Positions 36,200 through 44,950 of a stretch of DNA of 64,000 nt are shown here, in pieces. Under the pieces are notes generated by a model. The model was given only the letters and a program-made list of their open reading frames with translations. It ran no database searches and had not been told where the DNA came from. How positions within the stretch are numbered: position 1 is the stretch's first letter; the number at the start of each line of letters is the position of its first letter. Made by a program: the position numbers and the translations under genes. Source of the stretch: JBHYDC01 sp051861205 (lineage in GTDB: Bacteria > Pseudomonadota > Alphaproteobacteria > Rhizobiales > Pleomorphomonadaceae); contig JBHYDC010000013.1 in NCBI GenBank assembly GCA_051861205.1, positions 1 through 64,000 of the forward strand. Reading direction: 5' to 3'.

Positions 36200-36203
36200 T
36201 TTC

Positions 36204-37124
36204 ATGACAGACGTCAACCGCACCGAAACGCTTGCGCCGCCAAGCCGCAAGGCCGCCACGCGTCCCGGCCAATTTGCCGAGTTCTGGGGTTACTTCAGCG
36301 AAAATCGCGGCGCGGTGGCGGGTCTCGTCGTCTTCATCTTCCTCGTCGCGATCGCCGCCGCCGCCCCGCTCGTCGCCCCGTTTCATCCGACCGAACAGTT
36401 CCGCGAGGCTATGCTCTCCCCGCCCGCGTGGACGGCCGGCAGCGATCCGCGCTTCCTGCTCGGCACCGACGCGCTCGGCCGCGACATGCTGTCCCGGCTG
36501 ATCTTCGGCGCCCGCTATTCGCTCTTCATCGGCGTCGTCGTGGTGGTGCTCTCGCTCGTCGGCGGCGTGGTGCTCGGCCTTCTTGCCGGCTATTTCCGCG
36601 GCTGGGTCGACACGGTGATCATGCGCGTCATGGACGTGATCCTCGCCTTCCCCAGCCTGCTGCTCGCGCTCGTGCTGGTCGCGATCCTCGGCCCCGGCCT
36701 TCTCAACGCCATGATCGCCATCGCGCTGGTCCTTCAGCCGCATTACGTGCGCCTCACCCGCGCCGCCGTGATGGCCGAACGCAACCGCGATTACGTCACG
36801 GCCGCCCGCGTCGCCGGCGCCGGACCGTTCCGGTTGATGTTCGTCACCATCCTGCCCAACTGCATGGCCCCGCTGATCGTGCAGGCAGCACTCTCCTTCT
36901 CCAACGCGATCCTCGACGCCGCCGCCCTCGGCTTCCTCGGCATGGGCGCGCAGCCGCCAACCCCCGAATGGGGCACGATGCTCGCCGAAGCGCGCGAATT
37001 CATTTTGCGCGCATGGTGGGTCGTCACCTTCCCCGGCCTTGCGATCCTGATCACCGTGCTCGCGATCAACCTCATGGGCGACGGTCTGCGCGACGCCTTG
37101 GATCCCAAGCTCAAACGGTCGTGA
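36204..37124 (+). CDS. dppC: Dipeptide ABC transporter permease DppC
   Basis: A 306-residue permease, six helices with a cytoplasmic N-terminus of about 40 residues. Characteristic segments are FLLGTDALGRDMLSRLIFGARYSL and the EAA loop RNRDYVTAARVAGAGPFRLMFVTILPNCMAPLIVQ, ending FLGMGAQPPTPEWGTMLAEAR. It pairs with DppB and is followed after 14 bp by the first ATPase. Confidence 0.92.
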   Translation: MTDVNRTETLAPPSRKAATRPGQFAEFWGYFSENRGAVAGLVVFIFLVAIAAAAPLVAPFHPTEQFREAMLSPPAWTAGSDPRFLLGTDALGRDMLSRLIFGARYSLFIGVVVVVLSLVGGVVLGLLAGYFRGWVDTVIMRVMDVILAFPSLLLALVLVAILGPGLLNAMIAIALVLQPHYVRLTRAAVMAERNRDYVTAARVAGAGPFRLMFVTILPNCMAPLIVQAALSFSNAILDAAALGFLGMGAQPPTPEWGTMLAEAREFILRAWWVVTFPGLAILITVLAINLMGDGLRDALDPKLKRS

Positions 37125-37138
37125 CGGGAAAACGCGAA

Positions 37139-38155
37139 ATGCCCATGCTCGACATCCAGAATCTCTCGGTCGACTTCCGTACCGGCGGCGGCAGCTTCCG
37201 GGCTGTCGATGGCGTGTCGCTGAGCGTGGATGCAGGTGAGATCCTGTCGATCGTTGGAGAGTCAGGATCGGGCAAATCCGTCTCCATGCTCGCCGTCATG
37301 GGCCTCCTGCCGTGGACGGCGACCGTGACCGCGACACGCATGAGTTTTGACGGTCAGGACCTTTTGAAGATAGCGCCCCGCCAGCGGCGCAAGATCATCG
37401 GCAAGGACATTGCGATGATCTTCCAGGAGCCGATGTCGAGCCTGAACCCCTGCTACAGCGTGGGCTGGCAGATCGAGGAGGTTCTGAAGGTCCATCTCGA
37501 TCTGGACCGTGCCGCCCGGCGCCGCCGGGTCATCGAACTCCTGGATCTCGTCGGCATCCCCTCGCCGGCCGAGCGCCTTGGCAGCTATCCCCACCAAATG
37601 TCCGGCGGCATGAACCAGCGCGTGATGATCGCCATCGCGCTCGCCTGCAACCCCAAGCTCCTGATCGCCGACGAACCCACCACCGCGCTCGACGTGACGA
37701 TCCAGGCGCAGATCCTGGAACTCTTGGTGCGCCTGCAGCGCGAAACGGGCATGGGCCTCGTCTTGATCACCCACGACATGGGCGTGGTCGCCGAAACCGC
37801 CCAGCGTGTTTCCGTGCAATATGCCGGCCAAAAGGTGGAAGAGCAGTCTGTCACCGGCCTTTTCGCCGACCCGCATCACCCCTATACCGCCGCCCTCCTC
37901 GCCGCCTTGCCCGAGCGCGCGACCACGCGGCGCCTGCCCTCGATCCCCGGCGTCGTTCCCGGCCAGTTCGACCGGCCGGAGGGATGCCTGTTCTCCCCGC
38001 GCTGCGCCTTTGCCACCGCGCGCTGCGTCGAAAAAACCCCGCCGCGCCAGGGCGAGCGGGCGGGGTTCGCGCTCTGTCATTACCCGCTAACGCAGGGAAA
38101 ACCCGTCGGGCACCCAGGGCCCGGCGTCGTTCCCAGCGAAAGGCTTTCGGCATGA
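37139..38155 (+). CDS. dppD: Dipeptide ABC transporter ATP-binding protein DppD
   Basis: A 338-residue ATPase. It has Walker A GESGSGKS, the family-typical IFQEPMSSLNP (Q-loop), signature SGGMNQRV and Walker B LIADEPTTALDVTIQAQ. The C-terminal oligopeptide/dipeptide extension has the PEGCLFSPRCAFATARC cysteine motif that binds an iron-sulfur cluster in some family members. ATG 37139 is chosen for its purine-rich upstream; a second ATG lies two codons in. Its stop overlaps the dppF start (ATGA). Confidence 0.92.
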   Translation: MPMLDIQNLSVDFRTGGGSFRAVDGVSLSVDAGEILSIVGESGSGKSVSMLAVMGLLPWTATVTATRMSFDGQDLLKIAPRQRRKIIGKDIAMIFQEPMSSLNPCYSVGWQIEEVLKVHLDLDRAARRRRVIELLDLVGIPSPAERLGSYPHQMSGGMNQRVMIAIALACNPKLLIADEPTTALDVTIQAQILELLVRLQRETGMGLVLITHDMGVVAETAQRVSVQYAGQKVEEQSVTGLFADPHHPYTAALLAALPERATTRRLPSIPGVVPGQFDRPEGCLFSPRCAFATARCVEKTPPRQGERAGFALCHYPLTQGKPVGHPGPGVVPSERLSA

Positions 38156-39141
38156 ACGCCCCTGTGAACCCCAACGTCGTGCTCGAAGCAGAGGGCCTCT
38201 CGCGCGACTACGAACTCTCGCGCGGGCTCTTCGCCAAACCGTCCGTCGTCCGGGCGCTGGCGGAGGCAAGCTTCAGCCTGGAAACAGGAAAAACGCTGGC
38301 CGTGGTCGGCGAAAGCGGCTGCGGCAAGTCCACGCTGGCTCGCCTCGTCACCATGATCGAGCAGCCGACCGGCGGCCGTTTGCTCATCGACGGCAAGCCC
38401 GTGCCGGTCAGCGGATCGCCCAGAGCGGAGCTTCGCCGCGCCGTGCAGATCGTGTTCCAGGACCCCTACGGTTCGCTCAACCCGCGCCAGAAGGTCGGGT
38501 CCGTACTCGAAGAACCGCTCGCCATCAACACCGCCGACGACGCCGCGACGCGCCGGGAAAAAGCGCTCGCCATCATGGCCAAGGTGGGTCTGCGGCCGGA
38601 GCATTACGATCGTTATCCGCATATGTTTTCCGGCGGCCAGCGGCAGCGCATCGCCATCGCGCGGGCGCTGATGCTATCGCCGAAAATCCTGGTGCTGGAC
38701 GAACCGGTGTCCGCGCTGGACGTATCGATCCAGGCTCAGGTGCTGAACCTGTTGATGGATCTCCAAGCCGAACTGGGGCTCGCCTACCTCTTCATCTCGC
38801 ACGACCTGTCGGTGGTGCGTCACATCGCCGACGACGTGATGGTGATGTATCTCGGGCGCCCGGTAGAATATGGCACCCGCGACGAGATTTTCGGCAACCC
38901 GCGCCACCCCTATACACGCGCCCTGTTGTCCGCCACGCCGACCACGGATCCGGCGGCGCGCCAGCAGCGGGTTCGTCTCATCGGCGAGTTACCCTCGCCC
39001 CTGAACCCGCCGGCCGGATGCAGCTTCCATCCCCGCTGCCCCCATCGATACGAACCCTGCGACGTGGCGCGCCCACCCTTGCGAGTGTCGGGAAGCGACC
39101 TTTCGGTGGCCTGCCATGCCGTCAGAGACGGCCATATCTAA
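38152..39141 (+). CDS. dppF: Dipeptide ABC transporter ATP-binding protein DppF
   Basis: A 329-residue ATPase partner of DppD. It shows Walker A GESGCGKS, IVFQDPYGSLNPRQ, signature SGGQRQRIAIARAL and Walker B LVLDEPVSALDVSIQAQ, with the C-terminal PAGCSFHPRCPHRYEPC cysteine motif. It closes the dpp operon. The last codons lie in the first half of a short tandem duplication that runs into the intergenic sequence. Confidence 0.92.
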   Translation: MNAPVNPNVVLEAEGLSRDYELSRGLFAKPSVVRALAEASFSLETGKTLAVVGESGCGKSTLARLVTMIEQPTGGRLLIDGKPVPVSGSPRAELRRAVQIVFQDPYGSLNPRQKVGSVLEEPLAINTADDAATRREKALAIMAKVGLRPEHYDRYPHMFSGGQRQRIAIARALMLSPKILVLDEPVSALDVSIQAQVLNLLMDLQAELGLAYLFISHDLSVVRHIADDVMVMYLGRPVEYGTRDEIFGNPRHPYTRALLSATPTTDPAARQQRVRLIGELPSPLNPPAGCSFHPRCPHRYEPCDVARPPLRVSGSDLSVACHAVRDGHI

Positions 39142-39163
39142 CCACGTCAGAGACGGCCGTATC
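39121..39163. repeat. Short tandem duplication at the 3' end of dppF
   Basis: Two 18-bp copies (39121-39138 and 39146-39163) differ at one base and repeat with a 25-bp period. The first encodes the end of DppF; the second is noncoding. This looks like a recent slippage duplication. Confidence 0.7.
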
Positions 39164-39194
39164 CGAGCTTTTCGGCCCGCGGCCAGCCATAATG

Positions 39195-39731
39195 CTAGCG
39201 ATCGGCGACCGAGGATAGCGGGGCGGCACCCTCAAAGACCATATGAGCGTAGCGCGTGCGCAGTTCGTCCTCGATGTCTTCGGCAGCCCTCATGAGTGCC
39301 ACCATTTCGAAGTCGTCCAAGTTGCGCGGGACGACATCGGCGACGGCAATCGTTCCGATACGCGTCTTGTTTTCGAACGCCAAAGGCGCGGCCGCGTAGA
39401 AGCGGACGCCGTCTTTTCCGACCACCAACGGGTTGCTGGCATGGATGGGATCCTCGCGAGCGTCGGGGATTTCCACCACCCATCCATTGAGGATAGAGTA
39501 GGCGCAAAAACTGCCCTCACGCGGAACATCCGCAGTCTGCAAGCCAATCTTCGCATGGAAGATCGCACGATCGCGATCAATAAAACTGATCCACGCCATG
39601 GGAACCTGTAAGTCGGCGGCCAAACGGCCACAGATATCCTCAAGAACGGGATCCGAGTCCCATCCTATGAGTTGCAATTCATGCAAAAAGAAAAGTCTTT
39701 CTGCTTCATTAAAAGGAATTGGATGTGTCAT
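39195..39731 (-). CDS. GAF domain-containing protein
   Basis: A 178-residue protein made of a single GAF domain (about 25-165). It shows the usual pattern WISFIDRDRAIFHAKIGLQ, then SFCAYSILNG and FYAAAPLAFENKTRIGTIAVAD. The SFCAYSIL segment is the variant seen in GAF domains attached to kinases and cyclases of rhizobia, but here no output domain is present. Such free GAF proteins may bind a small ligand or a partner. ATG 39731 has AGGCGAG upstream. Confidence 0.8.
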   Translation of the reverse strand: MTHPIPFNEAERLFFLHELQLIGWDSDPVLEDICGRLAADLQVPMAWISFIDRDRAIFHAKIGLQTADVPREGSFCAYSILNGWVVEIPDAREDPIHASNPLVVGKDGVRFYAAAPLAFENKTRIGTIAVADVVPRNLDDFEMVALMRAAEDIEDELRTRYAHMVFEGAAPLSSVADR

Positions 39732-39926
39732 CTCTCGCCTCAGTCCGAGCACCGTTCATCTTATTCCGTTGAAAGCCGCTCTTTAAACAGCATTATCACG
39801 CGAACTCACCGACGCCATGTGCAATTGCGTAAAATTTAGGCCAATAGCGCTGCAACCTCGATAAAACTATCTGAACTGAATCACCTAAACGTGGGAATCC
39901 GGAAAAACCCTCGAACATTACGCTTT

Positions 39927-39955
39927 TTGACAATAAACATGTCTGAATCTATCAA
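39927..39955 (+). promoter_or_regulatory. Sigma70-type promoter of the DNA glycosylase gene
   Basis: A consensus -35 TTGACA (39927-39932), a 17-bp spacer and TATCAA (39950-39955) lie in the AT-rich gap between the GAF and glycosylase genes. Initiation near 39962 leaves a leader of about 46 nt before ATG 40008 and excludes the upstream in-frame ATG at 39939 as the start. Confidence 0.55.
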
Positions 39956-40007
39956 GGACGCCTTAACAATTACGTTTGTATATCAGGAATATACAACTGT
40001 TCAGGCC

Positions 40008-40553
40008 ATGTTCCAGCTTTCCGCCCCAACCGTTGCTGAAGTTCTCTTGGGCTGGACACTCATCCTTGAGGGTGCCACAGGCGTCATCGTCGAAACCGAA
40101 GCCTATGAGCGTGACGACCCCGCATCCCACAGCTTCAACGGACCGACCGCCCGCAACGCCGCCATGTTCGGCCCGCCAGGACATGCCTATGTCTACCGAT
40201 CCTACGGAATACACTGGTGTTTCAACGTTGTGTGCGGCTTGCCCGGATCCGGCTCAGCCGTCCTCATCCGCGCTCTAGAGCCGACCGCCGGCATTGAAAC
40301 CATGCAGAACCGCCGCCGCACGACGGACCTACGGCTGCTCTGCTCTGGGCCCGGCAAACTAACTGAGGCGCTTGCCATCACCGGTGAGCATAACGGAGCG
40401 CCCCTGACCGGATTGCCACTTTCTCTTCAACCTGGCGTTTCAGATCGAACTATCGTCAGAGGACCCCGGATCGGCATCTCCAGGGCCAAGGATCTTCCCT
40501 GGCGCTTCGGAATAGCCGGCTCGCCCTATCTCAGCCGGCCCTTCCCGCGCTGA
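40008..40553 (+). CDS. DNA-3-methyladenine glycosylase (AAG/MPG family)
   Basis: A 181-residue alkyladenine glycosylase that excises 3-methyladenine and related lesions. The catalytic Glu lies in VIVETEAYERDDPASHSF, followed by RNAAMFGPPGHAYVYRSYGIHWCFNVVC (the Tyr that flips the base) and CSGPGKLTEAL. The usual family length is 180-200 residues. Residues downstream of MFQLSAPTVAEVLLGWTLI align with the family start, and a promoter just upstream of 40008 supports this ATG. It is convergent with atzF. Confidence 0.88.
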   Translation: MFQLSAPTVAEVLLGWTLILEGATGVIVETEAYERDDPASHSFNGPTARNAAMFGPPGHAYVYRSYGIHWCFNVVCGLPGSGSAVLIRALEPTAGIETMQNRRRTTDLRLLCSGPGKLTEALAITGEHNGAPLTGLPLSLQPGVSDRTIVRGPRIGISRAKDLPWRFGIAGSPYLSRPFPR

Positions 40554-40589
40554 TCGCTCGATATCTGGATCCGTAAACCGGTGGAACCG

Positions 40590-40615
40590 CCGGCGAAGTC
40601 TTTCACCTTCGCCGG
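40590..40615. terminator. Hairpin between convergent glycosylase and atzF genes
   Basis: CCGGCGAAG (40590-40598) and CTTCGCCGG (40607-40615) form a perfect 9-bp stem with an 8-nt loop in the 70-bp gap between two converging stop codons. It probably ends transcription from at least one side; no strong T run is present. Confidence 0.6.
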
Positions 40616-40623
40616 AAAGCTCT

Positions 40624-42423
40624 TTACCCGGCTTTGGCGGCCATGTAAGCCCGCCATCCACCCGTCGCCGTAATGTCGCTGGCCTCCGCCACCGCAACGG
40701 CTTCGCAGAGGAACCCCTTCACGCTGGTGCCATCCGCGAGCCGCACCGTACCGATGCCGAGCGGCGAGGGAATGCCCGCCACAAAGCGGCCGAAGCCTTC
40801 CGGCGGTAGCGCCCAGACTTCCAGCGCGATCGGCCCGCCCTGCCCCGGCACGGTCCGCACCAAACCGGGGCGGAACGGGGGGCCACCGGGCAGCGCATAG
40901 AAGCGATAATCCGCCGCCGTCTCGGTTGCCCGCACGAACAAACCGCCAAGCCGCGTGAGTTCACCGTTCAGCGCCATCCCTGAAAGATGTGCTCCGACGA
41001 CGGCAATGCCGATCATCCCAGCGGGAATATCGGCCCCGGCACTCGGAGAATCCGGCACCGGATGGCCGGTTGCCCCGATCGTGGGCTGCACCGCCGCGTG
41101 AAGCTTGGCTCCGAGCCCGGCAAGAAGCCCGTCGGCCCCCGCCTTGCCGATGAGGGTAATGCCCGCCGGCCGGCCATCACCGCGCCACCGGCCCGGCACC
41201 GCCAGCGCCGAGAGGTCCAGGAGGTTGACGAAGTTTGTATAGGTGCCGAGCCGGCTATTTGCCGCCACCGGTTCGGCCGCGATTTCTTCCAGCGTCACCG
41301 GATAGGGAATGGTCGGCACCACCAGCACATCGAAGGTGGCAAGCACCGGTTCCAGCGCCCGGCGCAGCGCCTGAAGACGGTAGAACCCGTTGAAGGCATC
41401 CGCCGCCGAAAGCCGCCGCGCGCCTTCGATAATGCCACGCGTCACCGGATGCACGCTATCGGGCTTGGCTTCCAGGAAGTGCTGGATGGCCGCATAGCGC
41501 TCGGCTACCCAGGCGCCCTCGTAAAGCATATTGGCGACGGCATAGAACGGCTCCAGATCGACCGGCACGAAATGCGCGCCCGCCTCGGCCAGATCCGCGA
41601 TACTGGCCGCGAAGGTCGCAATGGAGGCTTCGTCACCGAAAAAGCGCAGGCTCTCCGGCGTCGGCAATCCCACCTTGAGCTGCGGCGGCGCAATGGCCGG
41701 ACCAACCGGCATTGTGCGCGAATAAGCATCGGCCGCATCGAAACCTGCCATGACGCCGAGCACGGCATGGGCATCGGCCACCGTGCCCGCGAAGATCGAC
41801 ACGCAGTCCAGCGTGCGGCACGCCGGCACCACGCCGGTGGCCGGCACCAGCCCAAGCGTCGGCTTCAGGCCCACGATATTGTTCAGCGATGCCGGCACCC
41901 GGCCGGATCCTGCCGTATCCGTTCCAAGCGAAAAGCTCACGATGCCACGCGCCACCGCCACCGCCGAACCCGACGACGAGCCGCCGGGCACCAGCGAGGC
42001 ATCACACGCGTTCTTCGGCACCGGATAGGGCGAGCGCACGCCCACGAGCCCGGTTGCGAACTGGTCGAGATTGGTCTTGCCGATCAAAATGGCCCCCGCC
42101 GCCTTCAACCGCGCAACCACGGTGGCGTCGGCGCCGGGCTGATAGGCGAAATCGGGACAGGCCGCCGTGGTCGGAAGGCCCTTGGCGTCGATGTTGTCCT
42201 TGGCCGCGAAGGGCACGCCCCAAAGTGGCTTGCCCGGATCATAGGCGCCTAGTGCCGCAGCGGCGGCAAGCGCGTCGGCTTTGGGTACCAGCGCAATGAA
42301 AATACCCGGATCCGCCACCTCTTCGATGCGGGCGTAAACCGCCTCGATCACCTCGGCAGGATTGCGCCCCGCCGCATAGGCCCGCGCGAGCGACTGAAGG
42401 TCGAGCGAAAATCCAGACATCAT
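40624..42423 (-). CDS. atzF: Allophanate hydrolase
   Basis: A 599-residue amidase-signature enzyme that splits allophanate into ammonia and CO2. The Ser-cisSer-Lys triad is K75 (FAAKDN), S149 (GGSSSG) and S173 (DTAGSGR), the last two 24 residues apart as in the family. The C-terminal domain (about 445-599, ending AYMAAKAG) is the AtzF/DUR1,2 extension that decarboxylates the intermediate; it separates this protein from simple amidases. ATG 42423 (then ATG 42420) has AGGGGA upstream. It is the last gene of the twelve-gene cluster, 17 bp after the GntR gene. Confidence 0.92.
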   Translation of the reverse strand: MMSGFSLDLQSLARAYAAGRNPAEVIEAVYARIEEVADPGIFIALVPKADALAAAAALGAYDPGKPLWGVPFAAKDNIDAKGLPTTAACPDFAYQPGADATVVARLKAAGAILIGKTNLDQFATGLVGVRSPYPVPKNACDASLVPGGSSSGSAVAVARGIVSFSLGTDTAGSGRVPASLNNIVGLKPTLGLVPATGVVPACRTLDCVSIFAGTVADAHAVLGVMAGFDAADAYSRTMPVGPAIAPPQLKVGLPTPESLRFFGDEASIATFAASIADLAEAGAHFVPVDLEPFYAVANMLYEGAWVAERYAAIQHFLEAKPDSVHPVTRGIIEGARRLSAADAFNGFYRLQALRRALEPVLATFDVLVVPTIPYPVTLEEIAAEPVAANSRLGTYTNFVNLLDLSALAVPGRWRGDGRPAGITLIGKAGADGLLAGLGAKLHAAVQPTIGATGHPVPDSPSAGADIPAGMIGIAVVGAHLSGMALNGELTRLGGLFVRATETAADYRFYALPGGPPFRPGLVRTVPGQGGPIALEVWALPPEGFGRFVAGIPSPLGIGTVRLADGTSVKGFLCEAVAVAEASDITATGGWRAYMAAKAG

Positions 42424-42440
42424 GTCCCCTGAAAACGCGG

Positions 42441-43130
42441 TCAATCGGCGGCACTGCCGGTCAGTGTGTATTCGTCGAAGGCTTGCTCAACGGTTCCGAT
42501 ATGCGCGCGCATGGCCAGCGCCGCGCCCTCCCGGTCGCCCCGCAAGATCGCTTCCACGATGCGGTCGTGCTCCATATACGACTTGGCGAGGCGCCCGAGC
42601 GTGCGAAACTGGGCCCTACGAAACGGCTGCAACCGCCCGCGCGTGGCGATCGCAATATCAGCGAGATAGCCGTTGTGCGCACCGAAATAAATCGCGGTAT
42701 GAAAACTCTCGTTGATCTCGTGATAGCGCTGCGGATCGCCGGACCGCACAAGCTCGCGCAGCAAGCTGTGGATGCCCTCCAGCGTGCGGCGCTCGACCAG
42801 CGTCATGCAGCCAGCGGCAAGGCCCGCGCACACGGCTTCGAGTTCCGCCATCGCCACGAACATCTCGTGCAGCCGTTCCTGGCTCGGCTTCGCAACGAGC
42901 GCGCTGCGATGCGGGCGGATGTCGACAAGCCCGCTGGCCGCGAGCTGACGCAGCGCTTCGCGCACAGGCGTACGCGATACGCCGAAACGGGCGGCGATGC
43001 GGACTTCGTCCAGCGTGGTGCCGGGTGCCAGCGTGCCGCGCACGATCTCATCGGCAAGTTGCAGGCGCAAATCGTCGGTCCGGGTTTTGCCCCGGCGTTC
43101 TGCCTGATCGATGTCCGCGCCCGCGATCAC
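42441..43130 (-). CDS. GntR family regulator (FCD domain)
   Basis: A 229-residue FadR-subfamily GntR protein. The winged helix is about 15-80 (LADEIVRGTLAPGTTLDEVRIAARFGVSRTPVREALRQLAASGLV) and the all-helical FCD domain about 85-215, with the metal-binding Asp/His set partly visible (N-x-x-FH, H in AHNGY). GTG 43130 is preferred because GAGGGA lies 5 nt upstream; TTG 43133 is the alternative. It sits inside the operon between atzH and atzF, and a candidate site lies far upstream before the binding-protein gene. It probably senses a pathway intermediate. Confidence 0.87.
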   Translation of the reverse strand: MIAGADIDQAERRGKTRTDDLRLQLADEIVRGTLAPGTTLDEVRIAARFGVSRTPVREALRQLAASGLVDIRPHRSALVAKPSQERLHEMFVAMAELEAVCAGLAAGCMTLVERRTLEGIHSLLRELVRSGDPQRYHEINESFHTAIYFGAHNGYLADIAIATRGRLQPFRRAQFRTLGRLAKSYMEHDRIVEAILRGDREGAALAMRAHIGTVEQAFDEYTLTGSAAD

Positions 43131-43139
43131 CAACGTCCC

Positions 43140-43538
43140 TCAGGCCTCCGGGTCCGAAATGACGCTCACATGCGCCGCCACCACGCGCCAGCCGCCGGCC
43201 ATGCGCACCCAGGTCTGCATCTGCCGGCCCACCTTGCCGGGGTTTATATCGCGCCGGAACAGCGTCGACACCGTCGCGAAATCACGCCCGTAAGTGGTGA
43301 CCACGGTGTTTTCCAGCCGGCGCTCCAAGCCTGCCGACGGGCGGGACGCGCGAAACGCCCGGATCGCGGCATAGCCGTGGAGATTTTCCGCCCCGCCGTA
43401 ACGGATCGTGGTCGGCGCATCGAGGAAAAGCGCGTCCAGCACGGCAATGTCGTTGGCAACAAAGGCGCGCTCGTAATCCGCGAACACGGCCTCCACCTCG
43501 GCCTTAACCTCCGGCATATCAATGGCAAGATCCTTCAT
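43140..43538 (-). CDS. atzH: AtzH-like NTF2-fold amidase (DUF3225)
   Basis: A 132-residue NTF2-superfamily protein matching AtzH of the cyanuric acid operon atzDGEHF, thought to convert 1,3-dicarboxyurea to allophanate. Tyr22 and Arg46, the two residues implicated in AtzH catalysis by mutagenesis, occupy exactly those positions here (ADYERAF and TIRYGG). The rest follows the cone fold (ENLHGYAAIRAFRASRP, HVSVISDPEA). Its start overlaps the atzE stop (ATGA). Without that context it would be a plain nuclear-transport-factor-2-like protein. Confidence 0.88.
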   Translation of the reverse strand: MKDLAIDMPEVKAEVEAVFADYERAFVANDIAVLDALFLDAPTTIRYGGAENLHGYAAIRAFRASRPSAGLERRLENTVVTTYGRDFATVSTLFRRDINPGKVGRQMQTWVRMAGGWRVVAAHVSVISDPEA

Positions 43539-44950
43539 GGTGTCGCTGGGTCCTTCACCATGGCGATCGGCGCGCGGCAGACGCCGCCGCGCTCCAACAC
43601 GGCGGCGACACGCAGCACCAAATCTTCCCGCCACGGCGCGGCGATCACCTGCACGCCGATCGGCAGTCCGCCGGATGCAGGCCAAACCGGCACGGTTGCG
43701 ACGGGCAGACCGGCAAAGCTGATCGGCTGCGTGAAGATGCCGATGTTCGCCCGCGCCGGCACCTCTTCACCGCGCACCGTCATCGTCATCTGCTCAAGCC
43801 CGAGCGCCGAAAACGGCGTTGCCGGCGCAAGCACCACGTCCACGGTTTCAAAAAGCGCGCCCACCGCCGCCCGGTACCACGAGCGGAAGCGCTGCGCCGC
43901 CACATACCAAGCGGATGGCAGCATAGTGCCGGCCAAGAACCTGTCCCGCGTTTCCGGATCGAAATCCGCCGCCCGCGCCTTGAGACGGCCAAGATGCAGA
44001 GCGGCCGACTCCGCATTCGTGATCAAAAACGCCGACGCCCGCGCCCGCGCCGCTTCCGGCACCTCCACGGTCCCCGTCGCCCCCAGCGCCGCCGCCACGA
44101 GATCGACAGCCGCGTTGGCATCCGCGAACCCGTCGTCGCGGAAATAGCCGCCGGCCACCGCGATCCGCAGCCCCCCGGCCCCGTCGTCCAGACGGTCCAG
44201 GGTTGCAAGCGCGGGCCTGACCGCCTGCGCATAATCCAGCGGATCGGCGCCCTGCATTACATCGAACGATACCGCGAGATCCCTGACCGACCGCGCCAAG
44301 GGCCCGAGGTGATCAAGGCTCGCCGTGAACGGAAAGCTGCGCGCGCGGGAAAGCCGCCCGAATGTCGGCTTCAGCCCGAACAGCCCGCAAAACGAAGAGG
44401 GCACCCGGATCGAACCGTTGGTGTCCGATCCCAGCGACAGCGCCACCATCCCCGCCGCGACCGCCGCGCCCGAGCCGGACGACGAACCGCCCGTCATCCG
44501 CGTCAGGTCATGCGGGTTGCGGCAGTCGCCGTCATGGGCGTTCCTACCTGTGAAATCATAGGCATACTCGCCCATGTTGAGCGCACCGAGGCAAACCGCG
44601 CCGGCCTCGCGCAGCCGCGTCACCAGCGTCGCGTCATGGCTTGCGGCGGGATTGTCGCGGTTGATCTTGGAGCCCGCCCGCGTCGCCACGCCTTCTAGGT
44701 CGAAGAGGTTCTTCACCCCGTAAGGCGCGCCCGCCAGCGGCAACGTTTCCCCGCGCGCCACCCGCGCGTCCACGATGTCGGCCTCGGCCAGCGCCCGCGC
44801 CGCTGTCACGTCGGTGAACGCATTCACATACTCGTCGAGGGCGGAAATCCGGTCCAGCGCCCGCCGCGTCACGTCCCGCGCGGAGACCTGACCGGTGTTG
44901 ACCATCCCTGCGATATCGGTGGCCGTGCCGTCGAGCGGATCCAGCGTCAT
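43535..44950 (-). CDS. atzE: AtzE family amidohydrolase (1-carboxybiuret hydrolase subunit)
   Basis: A 471-residue amidase-signature enzyme related to GatA. The triad is K80 (YGVKN), cis-Ser156 (GGSSSG) and Ser180 (DTNGSIR), 24 residues apart. In the described pathway AtzE, in complex with AtzG, removes ammonia from 1-carboxybiuret to give 1,3-dicarboxyurea. Its start overlaps the atzG stop and its stop overlaps the atzH start, so the three are translationally coupled in the order atzG-atzE-atzH, as in Pseudomonas sp. ADP. There is no C-terminal extension, which separates it from AtzF. Confidence 0.9.
   Translation of the reverse strand: MTLDPLDGTATDIAGMVNTGQVSARDVTRRALDRISALDEYVNAFTDVTAARALAEADIVDARVARGETLPLAGAPYGVKNLFDLEGVATRAGSKINRDNPAASHDATLVTRLREAGAVCLGALNMGEYAYDFTGRNAHDGDCRNPHDLTRMTGGSSSGSGAAVAAGMVALSLGSDTNGSIRVPSSFCGLFGLKPTFGRLSRARSFPFTASLDHLGPLARSVRDLAVSFDVMQGADPLDYAQAVRPALATLDRLDDGAGGLRIAVAGGYFRDDGFADANAAVDLVAAALGATGTVEVPEAARARASAFLITNAESAALHLGRLKARAADFDPETRDRFLAGTMLPSAWYVAAQRFRSWYRAAVGALFETVDVVLAPATPFSALGLEQMTMTVRGEEVPARANIGIFTQPISFAGLPVATVPVWPASGGLPIGVQVIAAPWREDLVLRVAAVLERGGVCRAPIAMVKDPATP

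Noticed and set aside
39939..40007. Upstream ATG (39939) as start of the DNA glycosylase
   Set aside because: A TTGACA-N17-TATCAA promoter overlaps it, and the family homology begins at about the ATG at 40008.
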